Shown here piece after piece: positions 1 to 8,711 of a stretch of DNA of 33,463 nt. Source of the DNA: Flavobacteriales bacterium UBA7878 (GTDB lineage Bacteria > Bacteroidota > Bacteroidia > Flavobacteriales > Schleiferiaceae); contig DLRW01000011.1 in assembly GCA_002501205.1 (NCBI GenBank), positions 1 through 33,463 of the forward strand. Direction: 5' to 3'. How positions within the stretch are numbered: the first letter of the stretch is position 1; every line of letters begins with the position of its first letter. Below the pieces are notes generated by a model, which was not told the origin of the DNA, did not search any database, and saw only the letters and a list, made by a program, of their open reading frames with translations. The translations under genes were made by a program, and so were the position numbers.

Positions 1-1
1 A

Positions 2-193
2 TTGAAGATTGCAGCGAAGAGTCATATTTTATTCTTTGGCGGAGAAGCCTTTCCTGAAGCTCGCAACATTTATTGGAATTTTGTTTCGAGCGAACCCCTA
101 TTAATTGAAGAGGCCAAAGAAAAATGGCGACAGCACGATTGGCCTAAAGTTGATGGCGACAGCAGCTATGTTCCTCTACCTAAATTCTCTTAA
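2..193 (+). CDS. Pirin family protein, C-terminal fragment
   Basis: This is the last 63 or so codons of a gene that begins before the window; the reading frame is open to the left edge and stops at 191-193. The fragment has the usual pirin C-terminal pattern: a beta strand ending in FGGEAFPEARNIYWNFV, then a helix (IEEAKEKWRQHDW) and a short tail (YVPLPKF). Pirins are double-stranded beta-helix cupins. The metal-binding residues lie in the N-terminal cupin domain, so they cannot be checked here. Family members act as metal-dependent quercetinase-like enzymes or transcription cofactors; the role of this one is unknown. The listed left end is the first in-frame codon in the window, not a start codon. 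Confidence 0.8.
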   Translation: MKIAAKSHILFFGGEAFPEARNIYWNFVSSEPLLIEEAKEKWRQHDWPKVDGDSSYVPLPKFS

Positions 194-205
194 TCCTACC
201 CGTTT

Positions 206-868
206 ATGAAAATGACATTATCTCTTCTGCTCTTAAGTTTGATTAGCCTAAATAGCTGGGCTCAAAACAAAGATGGTTTTAGCCTGGAAATGTTTGGCGG
301 TAGCTTCAGCGTGCAAAACGCCTTTGGAAGCAAATATGATTATCAAGGCATCAAAGCCTGGACGGGAATCGCCTTTGAAGCAGGGGCCGGAGCAGCTTTT
401 CGGCAAAATGCGGGTCAAAATCAGCAATGGGGATTAAAACTAGGTATTTCGCGAATGGCCTTTAGCTATACTGGTAGCGATTATGTGGATGGCAATGGCA
501 ATACCCAAATTTACCGCCCCCAAAGTACGCGTCGCATCTATTTCAATTTCAGCCCAATCTATGCCTTTCGCCTAGCAGAAAGCAGCAGCTTCGATTTTGA
601 TCTGGAAAGCAGCTTGAGCATTAAACTTCCCATCAATGCCTATTCCTTGAGTTTGGATGCAGCCCAGAATAATACCGATATCAATGACTTCGACCGCTAT
701 TCCTTAGGGGAGCTCAGTGTTTTCCAAGCCCGAATTGCACCAACCTTTGTTTGGGAGACCACTCGATTGGGTGTGTACTTCGCTTATAATGTAAATAGTG
801 GCAGCAATTGGGAAAGCATCTCTGGCTGGGGCGCCGGATTGCAAATCAGCTACTTTGTGGAAGACTGA
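206..868 (+). CDS. Exported outer-membrane beta-barrel protein, function unknown
   Basis: A 220-residue protein. It has a clear signal peptide (MKMTLSLLLLSLISLNSWAQ, likely cut after AQ), so it leaves the cytoplasm. The mature part alternates short polar turns with amphipathic strands rich in Tyr, Phe, Ser and Gly (for example WGLKLGISRMAFSY, RRIYFNFSPIYAFRL, WGAGLQISYFVED). It ends in strands with aromatic residues, which fits a small outer-membrane barrel of about eight to ten strands. I see no enzymatic motif. It starts 12 bases after the pirin stop and could be cotranscribed with it. Its stop codon abuts the stop of the convergent LysE gene (TGA then TCA). Localisation is well supported; function is not. 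Confidence 0.75.
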   Translation: MKMTLSLLLLSLISLNSWAQNKDGFSLEMFGGSFSVQNAFGSKYDYQGIKAWTGIAFEAGAGAAFRQNAGQNQQWGLKLGISRMAFSYTGSDYVDGNGNTQIYRPQSTRRIYFNFSPIYAFRLAESSSFDFDLESSLSIKLPINAYSLSLDAAQNNTDINDFDRYSLGELSVFQARIAPTFVWETTRLGVYFAYNVNSGSNWESISGWGAGLQISYFVED

Positions 869-1507
869 TCAAAGAAACCAAAGGCCTAAAGCAATAAGGA
901 CTAGAACTACGATTTGCAGCCACTTCATTATTTGACCGAAGGCCTCTTTGGCTAAATAATGCTTAAACTGTCCGGCTAAAATGGCCATCAAACTAAAAAT
1001 CAAAAAAGCCTGTAACATAAAGCTTAGGCCCATAAAACTCATTTGCTTAAAAGCAGGCCAAGCAGCTTCGGAGTCCACAAATTGAGGTAAAAGCGCCAAA
1101 AAGAATAAAGTCACCTTCGGGTTGAGAATATTCATTAAAAAACCCTTGGCCCAGGAAGACCAAAAGCCAGGTATTAGTCCTTTCACAATTGATCTTTCCA
1201 GGTGAATAGCCTGAGGTTCCTCTTTCCAGGCACAATAAGCCAGGTACAATAAATAGAGGGTTCCTGCTAAGCGTAAAGCCACAGAAATTTGCGGAAACTC
1301 CAGAAGTAATAAAGCTAAGCCACTCGCGGCTAGCAAAGTATGCACCAGAACCCCTGAGGCCAAACCTGCAGAAAGACTAAGCCCTCTACCTGAACCTCGA
1401 CTAAGACTTTCGGTGAGCACAAAAATATTATCCGGCCCCGGCATAAAAGTAAGGGCAATGGCAGCACTTAAAAAAGTGAAATACAAATCCCAATTCACGG
1501 GCAGCAA
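869..1507 (-). CDS. LysE/RhtB family amino-acid exporter
   Basis: A 212-residue, strongly hydrophobic protein with about six membrane helices. The family signature PGPDNIFVLTESLSRG lies near residues 23-38, followed by GLASGVLVHTLLAASGLALLL, and a later NPKVTLFFLALLPQFV segment is typical of the middle of the LysE/RhtB fold. These proteins export amino acids or related small molecules across the inner membrane using the proton gradient; the substrate cannot be predicted. The open frame begins with TTG at 1507. A GTG three codons in (1498) gives an N-terminus closer to the usual family length, and no ATG is available before the PGPD motif. It is convergent with the upstream barrel protein and divergent from the NusG paralog. 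Confidence 0.88.
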   Translation of the reverse strand: MLPVNWDLYFTFLSAAIALTFMPGPDNIFVLTESLSRGSGRGLSLSAGLASGVLVHTLLAASGLALLLLEFPQISVALRLAGTLYLLYLAYCAWKEEPQAIHLERSIVKGLIPGFWSSWAKGFLMNILNPKVTLFFLALLPQFVDSEAAWPAFKQMSFMGLSFMLQAFLIFSLMAILAGQFKHYLAKEAFGQIMKWLQIVVLVLIALGLWFL

Positions 1508-1585
1508 GATATACCGCTTTAGGGATTCTTTAAAAAATGGCCCGCAGGGATTTGTAAATTAGCGCCGCCATGCTAAACCTGTACA

Positions 1586-2101
1586 ATGCCTAAAAGCTCA
1601 ATTGCCCCCCTTTATTGGTATGCACTTTATACCAAGCCTCGTGCCGAAAAAAAAGTTGCAGAGCGACTTAAAGCAAAAGGCTGTCAGGTTTATGCCCCCA
1701 CCCAGACTGTAATAAAGCAATGGAGCGATCGCAAGAAGAAGATCGAAGAACCGTTCTTTAAAAGTTATGTCTTTGTCCAATTTGAACTCAAGAATAAATT
1801 TGAGGTTTTAAATACTCCGGGCGTTGTTGCTCAGGTAACTTGGTTGGGAAAAGCAGCCGAAATTCGGGCCGAAGAAATTGAAGCCATTCAAGAGTTTCTG
1901 CAAGCCTACCAAGGGGTAAGCGTAGAGCAAATTGATTTTGAAGCCGGGCAAAAATTGCGCATTAAACACGGTGAACTGGAAGATGCCTATGGCACGGTAG
2001 TTCGCCAAAATAAGCATCGGGTGGTGCTCGAAATAGAAAAACTGGGAATGGCACTTTATGCCGAAGTACCCAAAAGTCAAGTTGAAAATATTGAAAAATG
2101 A
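1586..2101 (+). CDS. NusG-like transcription antitermination factor (UpxY family)
   Basis: A 171-residue specialised NusG paralog. Residues about 9-110 form the NGN domain, starting with the hallmark WYALYTKPRAEKKVAERL and containing the FFKSYVFVQFEL strand pair that binds the RNA polymerase clamp. Residues about 122-168 form a KOW domain (GQKLRIKHGELEDAYGTVV). Bacteroidota use such UpxY/RfaH-like proteins to read through terminators in long operons, mostly capsule or exopolysaccharide clusters. No glycosyltransferase gene follows here. Instead the stop overlaps the start of the thioredoxin gene by four bases (ATGA), implying translational coupling. The next gene on, pheT, has its own promoter-like element. 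Family assignment is firm; the target operon is unknown. Confidence 0.9.
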   Translation: MPKSSIAPLYWYALYTKPRAEKKVAERLKAKGCQVYAPTQTVIKQWSDRKKKIEEPFFKSYVFVQFELKNKFEVLNTPGVVAQVTWLGKAAEIRAEEIEAIQEFLQAYQGVSVEQIDFEAGQKLRIKHGELEDAYGTVVRQNKHRVVLEIEKLGMALYAEVPKSQVENIEK

Positions 2102-2640
2102 AAAAGCTATTTAGTACTCTCTTCATCCTTACACTCGCCTTAAACAGCTGGGCCCAAAACGCTGAGGAATCCCCCAAAATCAACTGGCTCACCATTGAAG
2201 AGCTGGAGGAGGCACAAGCAAAGGAACCCCGCAAAGTATTTGTTGATCTTTATACCAGCTGGTGCACTTGGTGCCATAAAATGGATAAGGCCACTTTTCA
2301 ACACCCCGGCATTGTAGAATATGTAAATGCCAATTATTACGCCGTGAAGTTCAATGCAGAGAGCAAGGACTCAATCTATTTTAAAGGTCACACTTTTAAA
2401 TATGTGGCTCAGGGCCGAAGAGGTTATAATGAACTGGCTGCCACCTTAGCTAACGGGCGTCTCTCTTATCCTACTATCGTGTATTTGGATGAGGAGCTTA
2501 ATGTAATCCAACCGGTACCAGGCTATATGGATCCCAAATCATTCGAGCAGGTTATCACCTATTTAGCAGGGAACCATTACAAAGAACAACCTTTCGACCA
2601 GTACAAAATGAACTACGAACTGGTCTACTCTCTCAAATAG
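2098..2640 (+). CDS. Exported thioredoxin-like protein with WCTWC motif
   Basis: A 180-residue protein with a signal peptide (MKKLFSTLFILTLALNSWAQ) and a thioredoxin fold. The redox motif WCTWCHKM gives Cys56 and Cys59, and the cis-proline is visible in SYPTIVYLDE near residue 139. It is most like the thioredoxin-like domains of DsbD-type and related periplasmic proteins (VFVDLYTSWCTWCHKMDKATF, then VEYVNANYYAVKFNAES). It probably reduces or isomerises disulfides in the periplasm, or carries electrons there; the partner is not visible. It overlaps the UpxY gene by four bases. An inverted repeat and the pheT promoter element lie in the 79 bases after its stop. Confidence 0.85.
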   Translation: MKKLFSTLFILTLALNSWAQNAEESPKINWLTIEELEEAQAKEPRKVFVDLYTSWCTWCHKMDKATFQHPGIVEYVNANYYAVKFNAESKDSIYFKGHTFKYVAQGRRGYNELAATLANGRLSYPTIVYLDEELNVIQPVPGYMDPKSFEQVITYLAGNHYKEQPFDQYKMNYELVYSLK

Positions 2641-2692
2641 AAAGCGCAATATTTCAGGCTGGGAATGCTAGGTAAGAGCGCTGCAATTACCT

Positions 2693-2700
2693 TAACTTTG
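2693..2700 (+). promoter_or_regulatory. Bacteroidota -7 element upstream of pheT
   Basis: TAACTTTG matches the Bacteroidota sigma-ABfr -7 consensus TAnnTTTG exactly and lies 19 bases before the pheT ATG, giving a short leader. No TTTG is seen at the expected -33 position. It suggests that pheT can be transcribed apart from the UpxY-thioredoxin pair. Confidence 0.55.
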
Positions 2701-2719
2701 CGCTTTTCAAAATCTCAGC

Positions 2720-5143
2720 ATGAAGATCTCATACAATTGGCTTAAGGAGTATTTGAATACCGACCTCAGTCCGGAAAAAGCAGCGGAATATTTAACCGAC
2801 ACCGGATTAGAAGTTGAAGGTTTGGAGCAAATCGACACTATTAAAGGTGGCTTGCGCGGAGTTGTAATAGGAGAAATACTAAGCTGTGTTCAGCATCCAG
2901 ATGCCGACAAACTCAAAGTTACCGAAGTAAACATTGGTACGGACGAACCCGTGCAGATTGTATGTGGTGCCCCTAATGTGGCTGCCGGACAAAAAGTCCC
3001 CGTAGCAACGGTTGGTACCGAAATTTATACTGAGGACGGCTCTTTCACTATTAAGAAAAGTAAATTACGTGGTCAGGTATCAGAAGGCATGATTTGCGCT
3101 GAAGATGAGCTGGGATTAGGCGAGAGCCATGATGGAATTATGATTTTAGACCCTGCCGCCAAAGTGGGTAGCCCTGCGGCAGAGTATTTTGAAATAGAGT
3201 CCGATTATGTAATCGAAATCGGACTTACCCCCAACCGTACCGACGCCATGAGTCATTACGGGGTGGCTCGTGATTTACGGGCTGCTTTGCTACGTTTTAA
3301 TCAGGGTAAACCCGAATTAGAACTCCCTTCTGTTTCCGCTTTCAAGACCGAGAGAAATGACATGCCTGTTTCCGTGCGCATCGAGAATGAGGAAGCATGC
3401 TATCGCTATATGGGCATCTCCATTCAAGGAGTAAAGGTGGAAGAATCACCAGCCTGGTTACAAAACAGATTAAGAGCGATTGGCCTTAAGCCGGTTAACA
3501 ATATTGTAGATATAGAGAACTATGTCTTGCATGAAACCGGCCATCCCTTGCATGCCTTTGATGCCGATAAAATTGCTGGGAAAGAAATCATCATTAAAAA
3601 TGCTGTGGCCGGTGATAAATTCATCACCCTCGATGGTAGTGAATTGGAATTAAGCGATCAAGATTTAATGATTTGGGATGCCGAACGTCCCTTGGTTTTA
3701 GCCGGTGTTTATGGTGGTCAGAATTCAGGTGTTAGCAGCAGCACTGAAAATGTATTTCTGGAAGTAGCTTATTTCGATCCGGTGCACATTCGCAAAAGCG
3801 CCAAGCGTCATGCATTAAACACCGACTCTTCTTTCCGCTATGAGCGTGGAGTAGACCCCGAAATGACTGAATACGCCTTAAAAAGAGCAGTAACCTTAAT
3901 TCAGGAAATTGCGGGCGGCGAAGTGGCTATGGCGATTGCCGATGAGCATCCGGTTAAAATTCAAAATCAGGAGCTCACTTTAAATTTAGATCGCATGAAC
4001 AGCCTGATTGGTGAGGCTATCCCTGCCGAAATGGTTCGCGATATTTTAGCCTCTTTGGATATTCGAATTAAAGCAGAATCGGGTAAAAACTGGCACCTCG
4101 AAGTACCAGCCTACAGGCGCGATGTGGAACGCGAAGCGGATGTGGTAGAAGAGGTTCTGCGTATCTATGGCTTTAATGCTGTTCCTTACGATGGCCCCAT
4201 GCGTATTTCGGTAGCTCAAAAAAGTGCCGATGACGATGCTCGCGAAAGAGACATGATCAGCGGCTTATTGAGCAGTCTGGGCTATCATGAAATGATGAAC
4301 AACTCACTCACCAAAGCTTCCTATTACGAAAAGTTTGGCTTTAGCCCGGAAGCGAGTGTAGCGATGCTTAACCCTCTGAGTCAAGATTTGGCAGTTATGC
4401 GCCAGTCGATGCTATTCGGTGGATTAGAAGCCGTTGAATACAATAGCAAACGCCAGAGAGCAAATCTTAAGTTTTTTGAATTTGGACGTTGCTACCGTAA
4501 AAAGGAAGCTGGTTTTGTGGAGCGTGAAGATCTGGCCCTATGGTTAACCGGTTTAGCCGAAGATGAAAACTGGAAGCAAGGAGCACAAGCCAGCGATTTT
4601 TACCAATTAAAAAATGCAGTTCAATTGCTATTTGAACGCATCGGATTAGGCGGCTATCAAGAATCCGCTTCAGACGCTGCCATCTTCAGTGAAGGATTAA
4701 AATGGCATCGTGGTAAAAAGGTATTGGCCGAATTTGGCAAAGTAAATCCAGGCTTACTTAAAAGCTTTGATTTGAAAACCGCCGTTTTCTACGCCGAATT
4801 AAACTGGGAAGCTTTAGTAGAAGCCGCTCGTAAAAACAGCATTGTTATGAGCGACCTTCCCAAATTCCCGGAAGTACGTCGCGACCTTGCGCTATTGGTC
4901 GACAGCAATGTAAAGTATGGTGACCTAGCTCAGGCAGCAGCCAAAGCAGGTGGAAAGCTATTAAAGACCGTAAACCTCTTTGATGTGTACGAAGGCAAAA
5001 ACTTACCAGAAGGTAAGAAATCCTATGCCTTGAGCTTCACCCTGGCCCATGAAGAAAAGACCCTTAATGATAAAGCGGTAGAGCAAATCATGTCTAAGAT
5101 TCAGGCCAGCCTGGAGAAACAATACGGAGCCAGCCTGCGTTAG
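2720..5143 (+). CDS. pheT: Phenylalanyl-tRNA synthetase beta subunit
   Basis: An 807-residue protein of full family length. It pairs with PheS (not in this window) to charge tRNA-Phe in the cytoplasm. Domains in order: an N-terminal segment MKISYNWLKEYL; an OB-fold tRNA-binding (EMAP-like) domain at about 40-150 (VVIGEILSCVQHPDADKL, ending near GMICAEDELGLG); the B3/B4 editing region at about 210-380, with NRLRAIGLKPVNNIVDIENY and the HPLHAFDADKI loop; the B5 DNA-binding-like fold at about 410-480, ending in EADVVEEVLRIYGF; a catalytic-like core; and the C-terminal ferredoxin-fold anticodon-binding domain from about 715 (LPKFPEVRRDLALLVD). Its own -7 element lies just upstream. A histone-deacetylase-fold gene follows after 7 bases. 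Confidence 0.97.
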   Translation: MKISYNWLKEYLNTDLSPEKAAEYLTDTGLEVEGLEQIDTIKGGLRGVVIGEILSCVQHPDADKLKVTEVNIGTDEPVQIVCGAPNVAAGQKVPVATVGTEIYTEDGSFTIKKSKLRGQVSEGMICAEDELGLGESHDGIMILDPAAKVGSPAAEYFEIESDYVIEIGLTPNRTDAMSHYGVARDLRAALLRFNQGKPELELPSVSAFKTERNDMPVSVRIENEEACYRYMGISIQGVKVEESPAWLQNRLRAIGLKPVNNIVDIENYVLHETGHPLHAFDADKIAGKEIIIKNAVAGDKFITLDGSELELSDQDLMIWDAERPLVLAGVYGGQNSGVSSSTENVFLEVAYFDPVHIRKSAKRHALNTDSSFRYERGVDPEMTEYALKRAVTLIQEIAGGEVAMAIADEHPVKIQNQELTLNLDRMNSLIGEAIPAEMVRDILASLDIRIKAESGKNWHLEVPAYRRDVEREADVVEEVLRIYGFNAVPYDGPMRISVAQKSADDDARERDMISGLLSSLGYHEMMNNSLTKASYYEKFGFSPEASVAMLNPLSQDLAVMRQSMLFGGLEAVEYNSKRQRANLKFFEFGRCYRKKEAGFVEREDLALWLTGLAEDENWKQGAQASDFYQLKNAVQLLFERIGLGGYQESASDAAIFSEGLKWHRGKKVLAEFGKVNPGLLKSFDLKTAVFYAELNWEALVEAARKNSIVMSDLPKFPEVRRDLALLVDSNVKYGDLAQAAAKAGGKLLKTVNLFDVYEGKNLPEGKKSYALSFTLAHEEKTLNDKAVEQIMSKIQASLEKQYGASLR

Positions 5144-5150
5144 AAGCGGC

Positions 5151-6053
5151 ATGCTAAAGATCGCATTCGATCCTATTTATCATCATCCTCTGCCCAAAGG
5201 ACATCGTTTCCCGATGGCAAAGTACAGTCTATTGCCTGAGCAATTGCTATATGAAGGCATTTGTACGGAAGACAATTTCTTTCCACCTAAGCTCCTTTCA
5301 GAGGAACAGATTTTACGGACTCATTGCCCGGAATACTGGCAAAAACTTAAATACTTAAAATTAAGTCGGGCCGAAGAACGCCGCACCGGCTTTCCTCTTT
5401 CTGCTCAATTGGTAGAAAGAGAAAGACGCATTGCTCAAGGTACTATTGACTGCTGTTTTCATGCTTTAAAAAATGGTGTTTCGCTCAATATTGCCGGTGG
5501 CACTCATCATGCCTACACCAATCGGGGAGAGGGTTTTTGCCTATTGAATGACATTGCCATTGCGGCGCATTATCTCTTGGATCATAATCTTGCTCAACAA
5601 ATACTGGTGGTAGATTTGGATGTGCATCAAGGAAATGGAACGGCCGAAATTATGGCTAGCGAAAAGCGGGTATTCACCTTTTCGATGCATGGCGAAAAAA
5701 ACTACCCTCTACATAAGGAAAAGAGTGATCTGGATATTGCCCTAGCAGATGGCACTGATGACCAGGAATATCTTAGTCGACTCCAGTCAGAACTTCCAAT
5801 ACTCATGGATAGCCTAAATGCCGATTTCATATTCTACCAGTCGGGAGTTGATGTTTTGGCTACTGATAAATTAGGACGCCTGGGCATGAGCATAGCAGGT
5901 TGTAAAGAGAGAGACCGTTATGTTTTTGAAGAAGCTCAAAAGAGGCAAATTCCAGTAGTTTGCAGTATGGGTGGGGGCTATAGCGAGCGACTGGCCGATA
6001 TTGTGGAAGCCCACGCTAATACCTATCGCCTGGCGCAGACAATGTATTTCTAA
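5151..6053 (+). CDS. Histone deacetylase superfamily zinc hydrolase
   Basis: A 300-residue protein with the full arginase/deacetylase core. Visible active-site elements are the His pair in GGTHHA (His119-His120), zinc ligands Asp157 and His159 in VVDLDVHQGNG, a third ligand Asp234 in SGVDVL, and the transition-state tyrosine in MGGGYSE near residue 278. All residues needed for hydrolysis are present, so it should be active. Bacterial members deacetylate acetylated polyamines, small amides or acetyl-lysine; the substrate cannot be read from sequence. It starts 7 bases after pheT and is probably cotranscribed with it. It ends overlapping by four bases the stop of the convergent histidine kinase gene. 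Confidence 0.9.
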   Translation: MLKIAFDPIYHHPLPKGHRFPMAKYSLLPEQLLYEGICTEDNFFPPKLLSEEQILRTHCPEYWQKLKYLKLSRAEERRTGFPLSAQLVERERRIAQGTIDCCFHALKNGVSLNIAGGTHHAYTNRGEGFCLLNDIAIAAHYLLDHNLAQQILVVDLDVHQGNGTAEIMASEKRVFTFSMHGEKNYPLHKEKSDLDIALADGTDDQEYLSRLQSELPILMDSLNADFIFYQSGVDVLATDKLGRLGMSIAGCKERDRYVFEEAQKRQIPVVCSMGGGYSERLADIVEAHANTYRLAQTMYF

Positions 6054-8680
6054 ATCTCCTTAGGAAGGTAAATTTTAAAGGTGGTTCCTTGATTTACGAT
6101 ACTCTTCAATTCGACCTTTCCACCCATGGCCTCCACTTGATTCTTCATAATGTACAAACCTAAACCTCGCGCTTTAGGATGTTGATGAAAAGTCTGATAC
6201 AACTGAAAGAGACGATCTTTATAGCGCTTCAAATCAATTCCCAAGCCATTATCCTGAACTTCCAGAATTTGAAATTCATGATTCTCAGCTAAGCGAATAT
6301 GCACACGGGGTTCTCGATCCGGATGACGATAACGCAGGGTATTGCTCAATAGATTGAGCAGGATACTTTCCAAATAAGCTCTCACCGAGTACACTTCCGC
6401 CTCTGCATTAAAGTCAAGCTCCACCTTGGCGTTTAAGGCTTTTAATTCCGCACCCAGAATATCTAAAATACGTTGCACTTCATCAATGAGTCGCAAATTA
6501 GTTTTGCTGCGATTCAAACTTTGGTTGATGGCAATAATCTCATTCAAATGCTTAATCGTAGATTCCAGCCCATCACTAACCTTGCGCAAATAATCCCACA
6601 GCTCTTGCTTTTCACCCTCGCTTTTCGCCAGATCCACTGCCTCGATTAAACCCTGAAGATTAGCCGAATGAGAGCGAATATTATGGGAAACAATGTAGGT
6701 AAAGCTTTGTAGGCGTTTATTTTGTTCGGAGGTAATACTGAGTAAGGCTTCCATCTCCTTATTCTTCACTTCCTCCTCATGAATATCTTGCATCACTAAG
6801 AGGCTGTAGAGGAATTCCCCATTGGCGTTCCAAATAGGTTTATTCCGAACATTCAACCAGCGTGCTCCTTCTTCAGCATCCAGCATAACCTTGAGTTCAA
6901 TACTGCGCTGGGCATAAATGGCAATCAGCAAATCTTCCTTTTGCTTGCGGTTTTCGCGACTTTTAAAAAGCAGATCGGGCTCCTTATTTACCGCATAATC
7001 CGGCTTCCATCCGAAAAAATCCTGGCAGGCCGAATTCAACCAATCGACTCTTCCCTCTGGACTTATGATCATAATCAGATCCGAAGTATTCCTAGCGATT
7101 AAAGCCAGTTTATGCTGTTCCTTCTCAAAGGCCTTTTGATCGTCGATGGCAGTAAGGATGCCGTACCAGGAGCTGCGTTCACCCGACTTCGACTCGGGTC
7201 GTACCCGAATGCGAAACCAGCGCTCTTCCCCCAGCTTATTCTCAATTCTAAATTCGGTATCAAGATCCTTAAGATTACGCGCTGAATAAACCACTGAGCC
7301 CAATAATGTTGAATAGTCTTTAGGACTAATAACCTGCATTATACTGGACGGGTCCTCAATTAAACTTTGGCGTTGAATGCCAAAATTCACCTCTTCAAAG
7401 GCCTTGCTCAAAAAGCTGAGTGAAATTTCTTTATTGGGTTCATAATCAATCTGGAACACAACCCCTGGGATGCTTTCTGTTAGTTTCTCCAATTGTTCCC
7501 GATGCGCTCTGGATTTTGCTCTTTCGGCCTCTCTATCTGTAACATCCTGCTGCAAGCCTAAATGACCGACAATTCGATCTTTATCATCACGTAATAGCAG
7601 GTAATCACCTTCAATTTTTATCAGGCTTCCATCGGTTCGCCGTTCTTCGGTTAAATTGTGCAAATGACCTTTCTCAAAAAAGTCTTTCCACACTTTCAGC
7701 CCGGTCTCAATATCATGTAAAAAGAAATCACGAGGACTCAGGTTTAAAAACTCATCTTCACTCTGAAAACCATACTGATCCAAGATCATTTTATTACAGC
7801 GGGTGATCACCTGATTTTCAAAAGCGTACTTTACTACGGCATCCTTATCTGTATGCTCATTCCACTCCTGAGGTTCCGGCAGCATCATAAAGAAGACCCC
7901 AATCATTTGATTTTCGAAAAAGAAATTTAGTTCCCTTTGTCGAGCATCCAGCTGTTCTTCAGCCGCTTGCAAAGCAGAGATATCAAAACCTCGTGCATAA
8001 ATCACGTCGACATCCCCATAGCAATCCGGAAAGGAAATAAACTGCCAATGTGTACTCACAAAACCAGGTCCACGTGGATTTTTCTTCTCAATACGAACAT
8101 TGCAGATTAATCCTGGATGCTCCAAACAATAATAGGCGGTTTCTCGGCCGGTCTCTCTGCTTTGCTCAGCCACATCTGCCATGGAACTTTCGCCAATCCG
8201 TGAAGCTTTCTCGGCAAAAAAATGTTCGACATAGAGAGTATTATGGAAGAGATATTTTCCTTCTCGATCTATTTTAATTAAATAGGGATAATAAAGTTGA
8301 TCATCTTGCCAAGGATTTTGCGGGGCATATAAATGCAATGCCACGAAATAATCCGGATAGTTTTCCAACAGCCTTTGCTCTACTTCAAAGTTCAGAAAGT
8401 CTTTATTGGAAGCGTAATTTAATTGGAAGTGATTCGACTCTCCTTTATGGTATATCTCCAGACAATAATTAAATTGTTTTGCACCAAGTGTATGGGCTTT
8501 AAAATCATCAGAAGCATGGCGATCAATACCAATAGAAACCGCCAATGCGTTATTCACAAATACTTCTCCGCTGGGAGCATGACATATCCAATAGCCATAA
8601 GGGGCCTCCTGCTCCAGGGCAATAAGTAATTGATTATCGGAAGATATTTCTTGAAATGCAGAAGACCGGGGAGCAGCCAT
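6050..8680 (-). CDS. Soluble multi-PAS sensor histidine kinase
   Basis: An 876-residue kinase with no membrane segment, so a cytoplasmic sensor. Residues about 10-640 hold several PAS/PAC modules. Clear PAC ends are GHLGLQQDVTDREAE near 380, WYGILTAIDDQKAFEKE near 515 and YSLLVMQDIHEEEVKNKE near 635. The kinase core follows: the phospho-acceptor box YIVSHNIRSHSANLQG (His near 664), the N-box ILLNLLSNTLRYRHPD, and the ATP-lid motif VQDNGLGID followed by ARGLGLYIMKNQVEAMGGKV. The SHNxRS acceptor sequence is typical of Bacteroidota PAS kinases. No receiver domain or response regulator is present nearby, so it is an orphan kinase. It lies 31 bases after the acyltransferase gene, probably the last gene of the aspartokinase operon. 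Confidence 0.92.
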   Translation of the reverse strand: MAAPRSSAFQEISSDNQLLIALEQEAPYGYWICHAPSGEVFVNNALAVSIGIDRHASDDFKAHTLGAKQFNYCLEIYHKGESNHFQLNYASNKDFLNFEVEQRLLENYPDYFVALHLYAPQNPWQDDQLYYPYLIKIDREGKYLFHNTLYVEHFFAEKASRIGESSMADVAEQSRETGRETAYYCLEHPGLICNVRIEKKNPRGPGFVSTHWQFISFPDCYGDVDVIYARGFDISALQAAEEQLDARQRELNFFFENQMIGVFFMMLPEPQEWNEHTDKDAVVKYAFENQVITRCNKMILDQYGFQSEDEFLNLSPRDFFLHDIETGLKVWKDFFEKGHLHNLTEERRTDGSLIKIEGDYLLLRDDKDRIVGHLGLQQDVTDREAERAKSRAHREQLEKLTESIPGVVFQIDYEPNKEISLSFLSKAFEEVNFGIQRQSLIEDPSSIMQVISPKDYSTLLGSVVYSARNLKDLDTEFRIENKLGEERWFRIRVRPESKSGERSSWYGILTAIDDQKAFEKEQHKLALIARNTSDLIMIISPEGRVDWLNSACQDFFGWKPDYAVNKEPDLLFKSRENRKQKEDLLIAIYAQRSIELKVMLDAEEGARWLNVRNKPIWNANGEFLYSLLVMQDIHEEEVKNKEMEALLSITSEQNKRLQSFTYIVSHNIRSHSANLQGLIEAVDLAKSEGEKQELWDYLRKVSDGLESTIKHLNEIIAINQSLNRSKTNLRLIDEVQRILDILGAELKALNAKVELDFNAEAEVYSVRAYLESILLNLLSNTLRYRHPDREPRVHIRLAENHEFQILEVQDNGLGIDLKRYKDRLFQLYQTFHQHPKARGLGLYIMKNQVEAMGGKVELKSIVNQGTTFKIYLPKEI

Positions 8681-8711
8681 TGACGCAAAATTTTAAGCCG
8701 CTCTAAGGTAA

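Noticed and set aside
866..871. TGATCA formed by two back-to-back stop codons
   Set aside because: A simple result of convergent genes meeting; no regulatory meaning needed.
206..2157. Shared NSWAQN signal-peptide end in the barrel protein and the thioredoxin
   Set aside because: A common cleavage-site context in Bacteroidota signal peptides; the mature proteins are unrelated.
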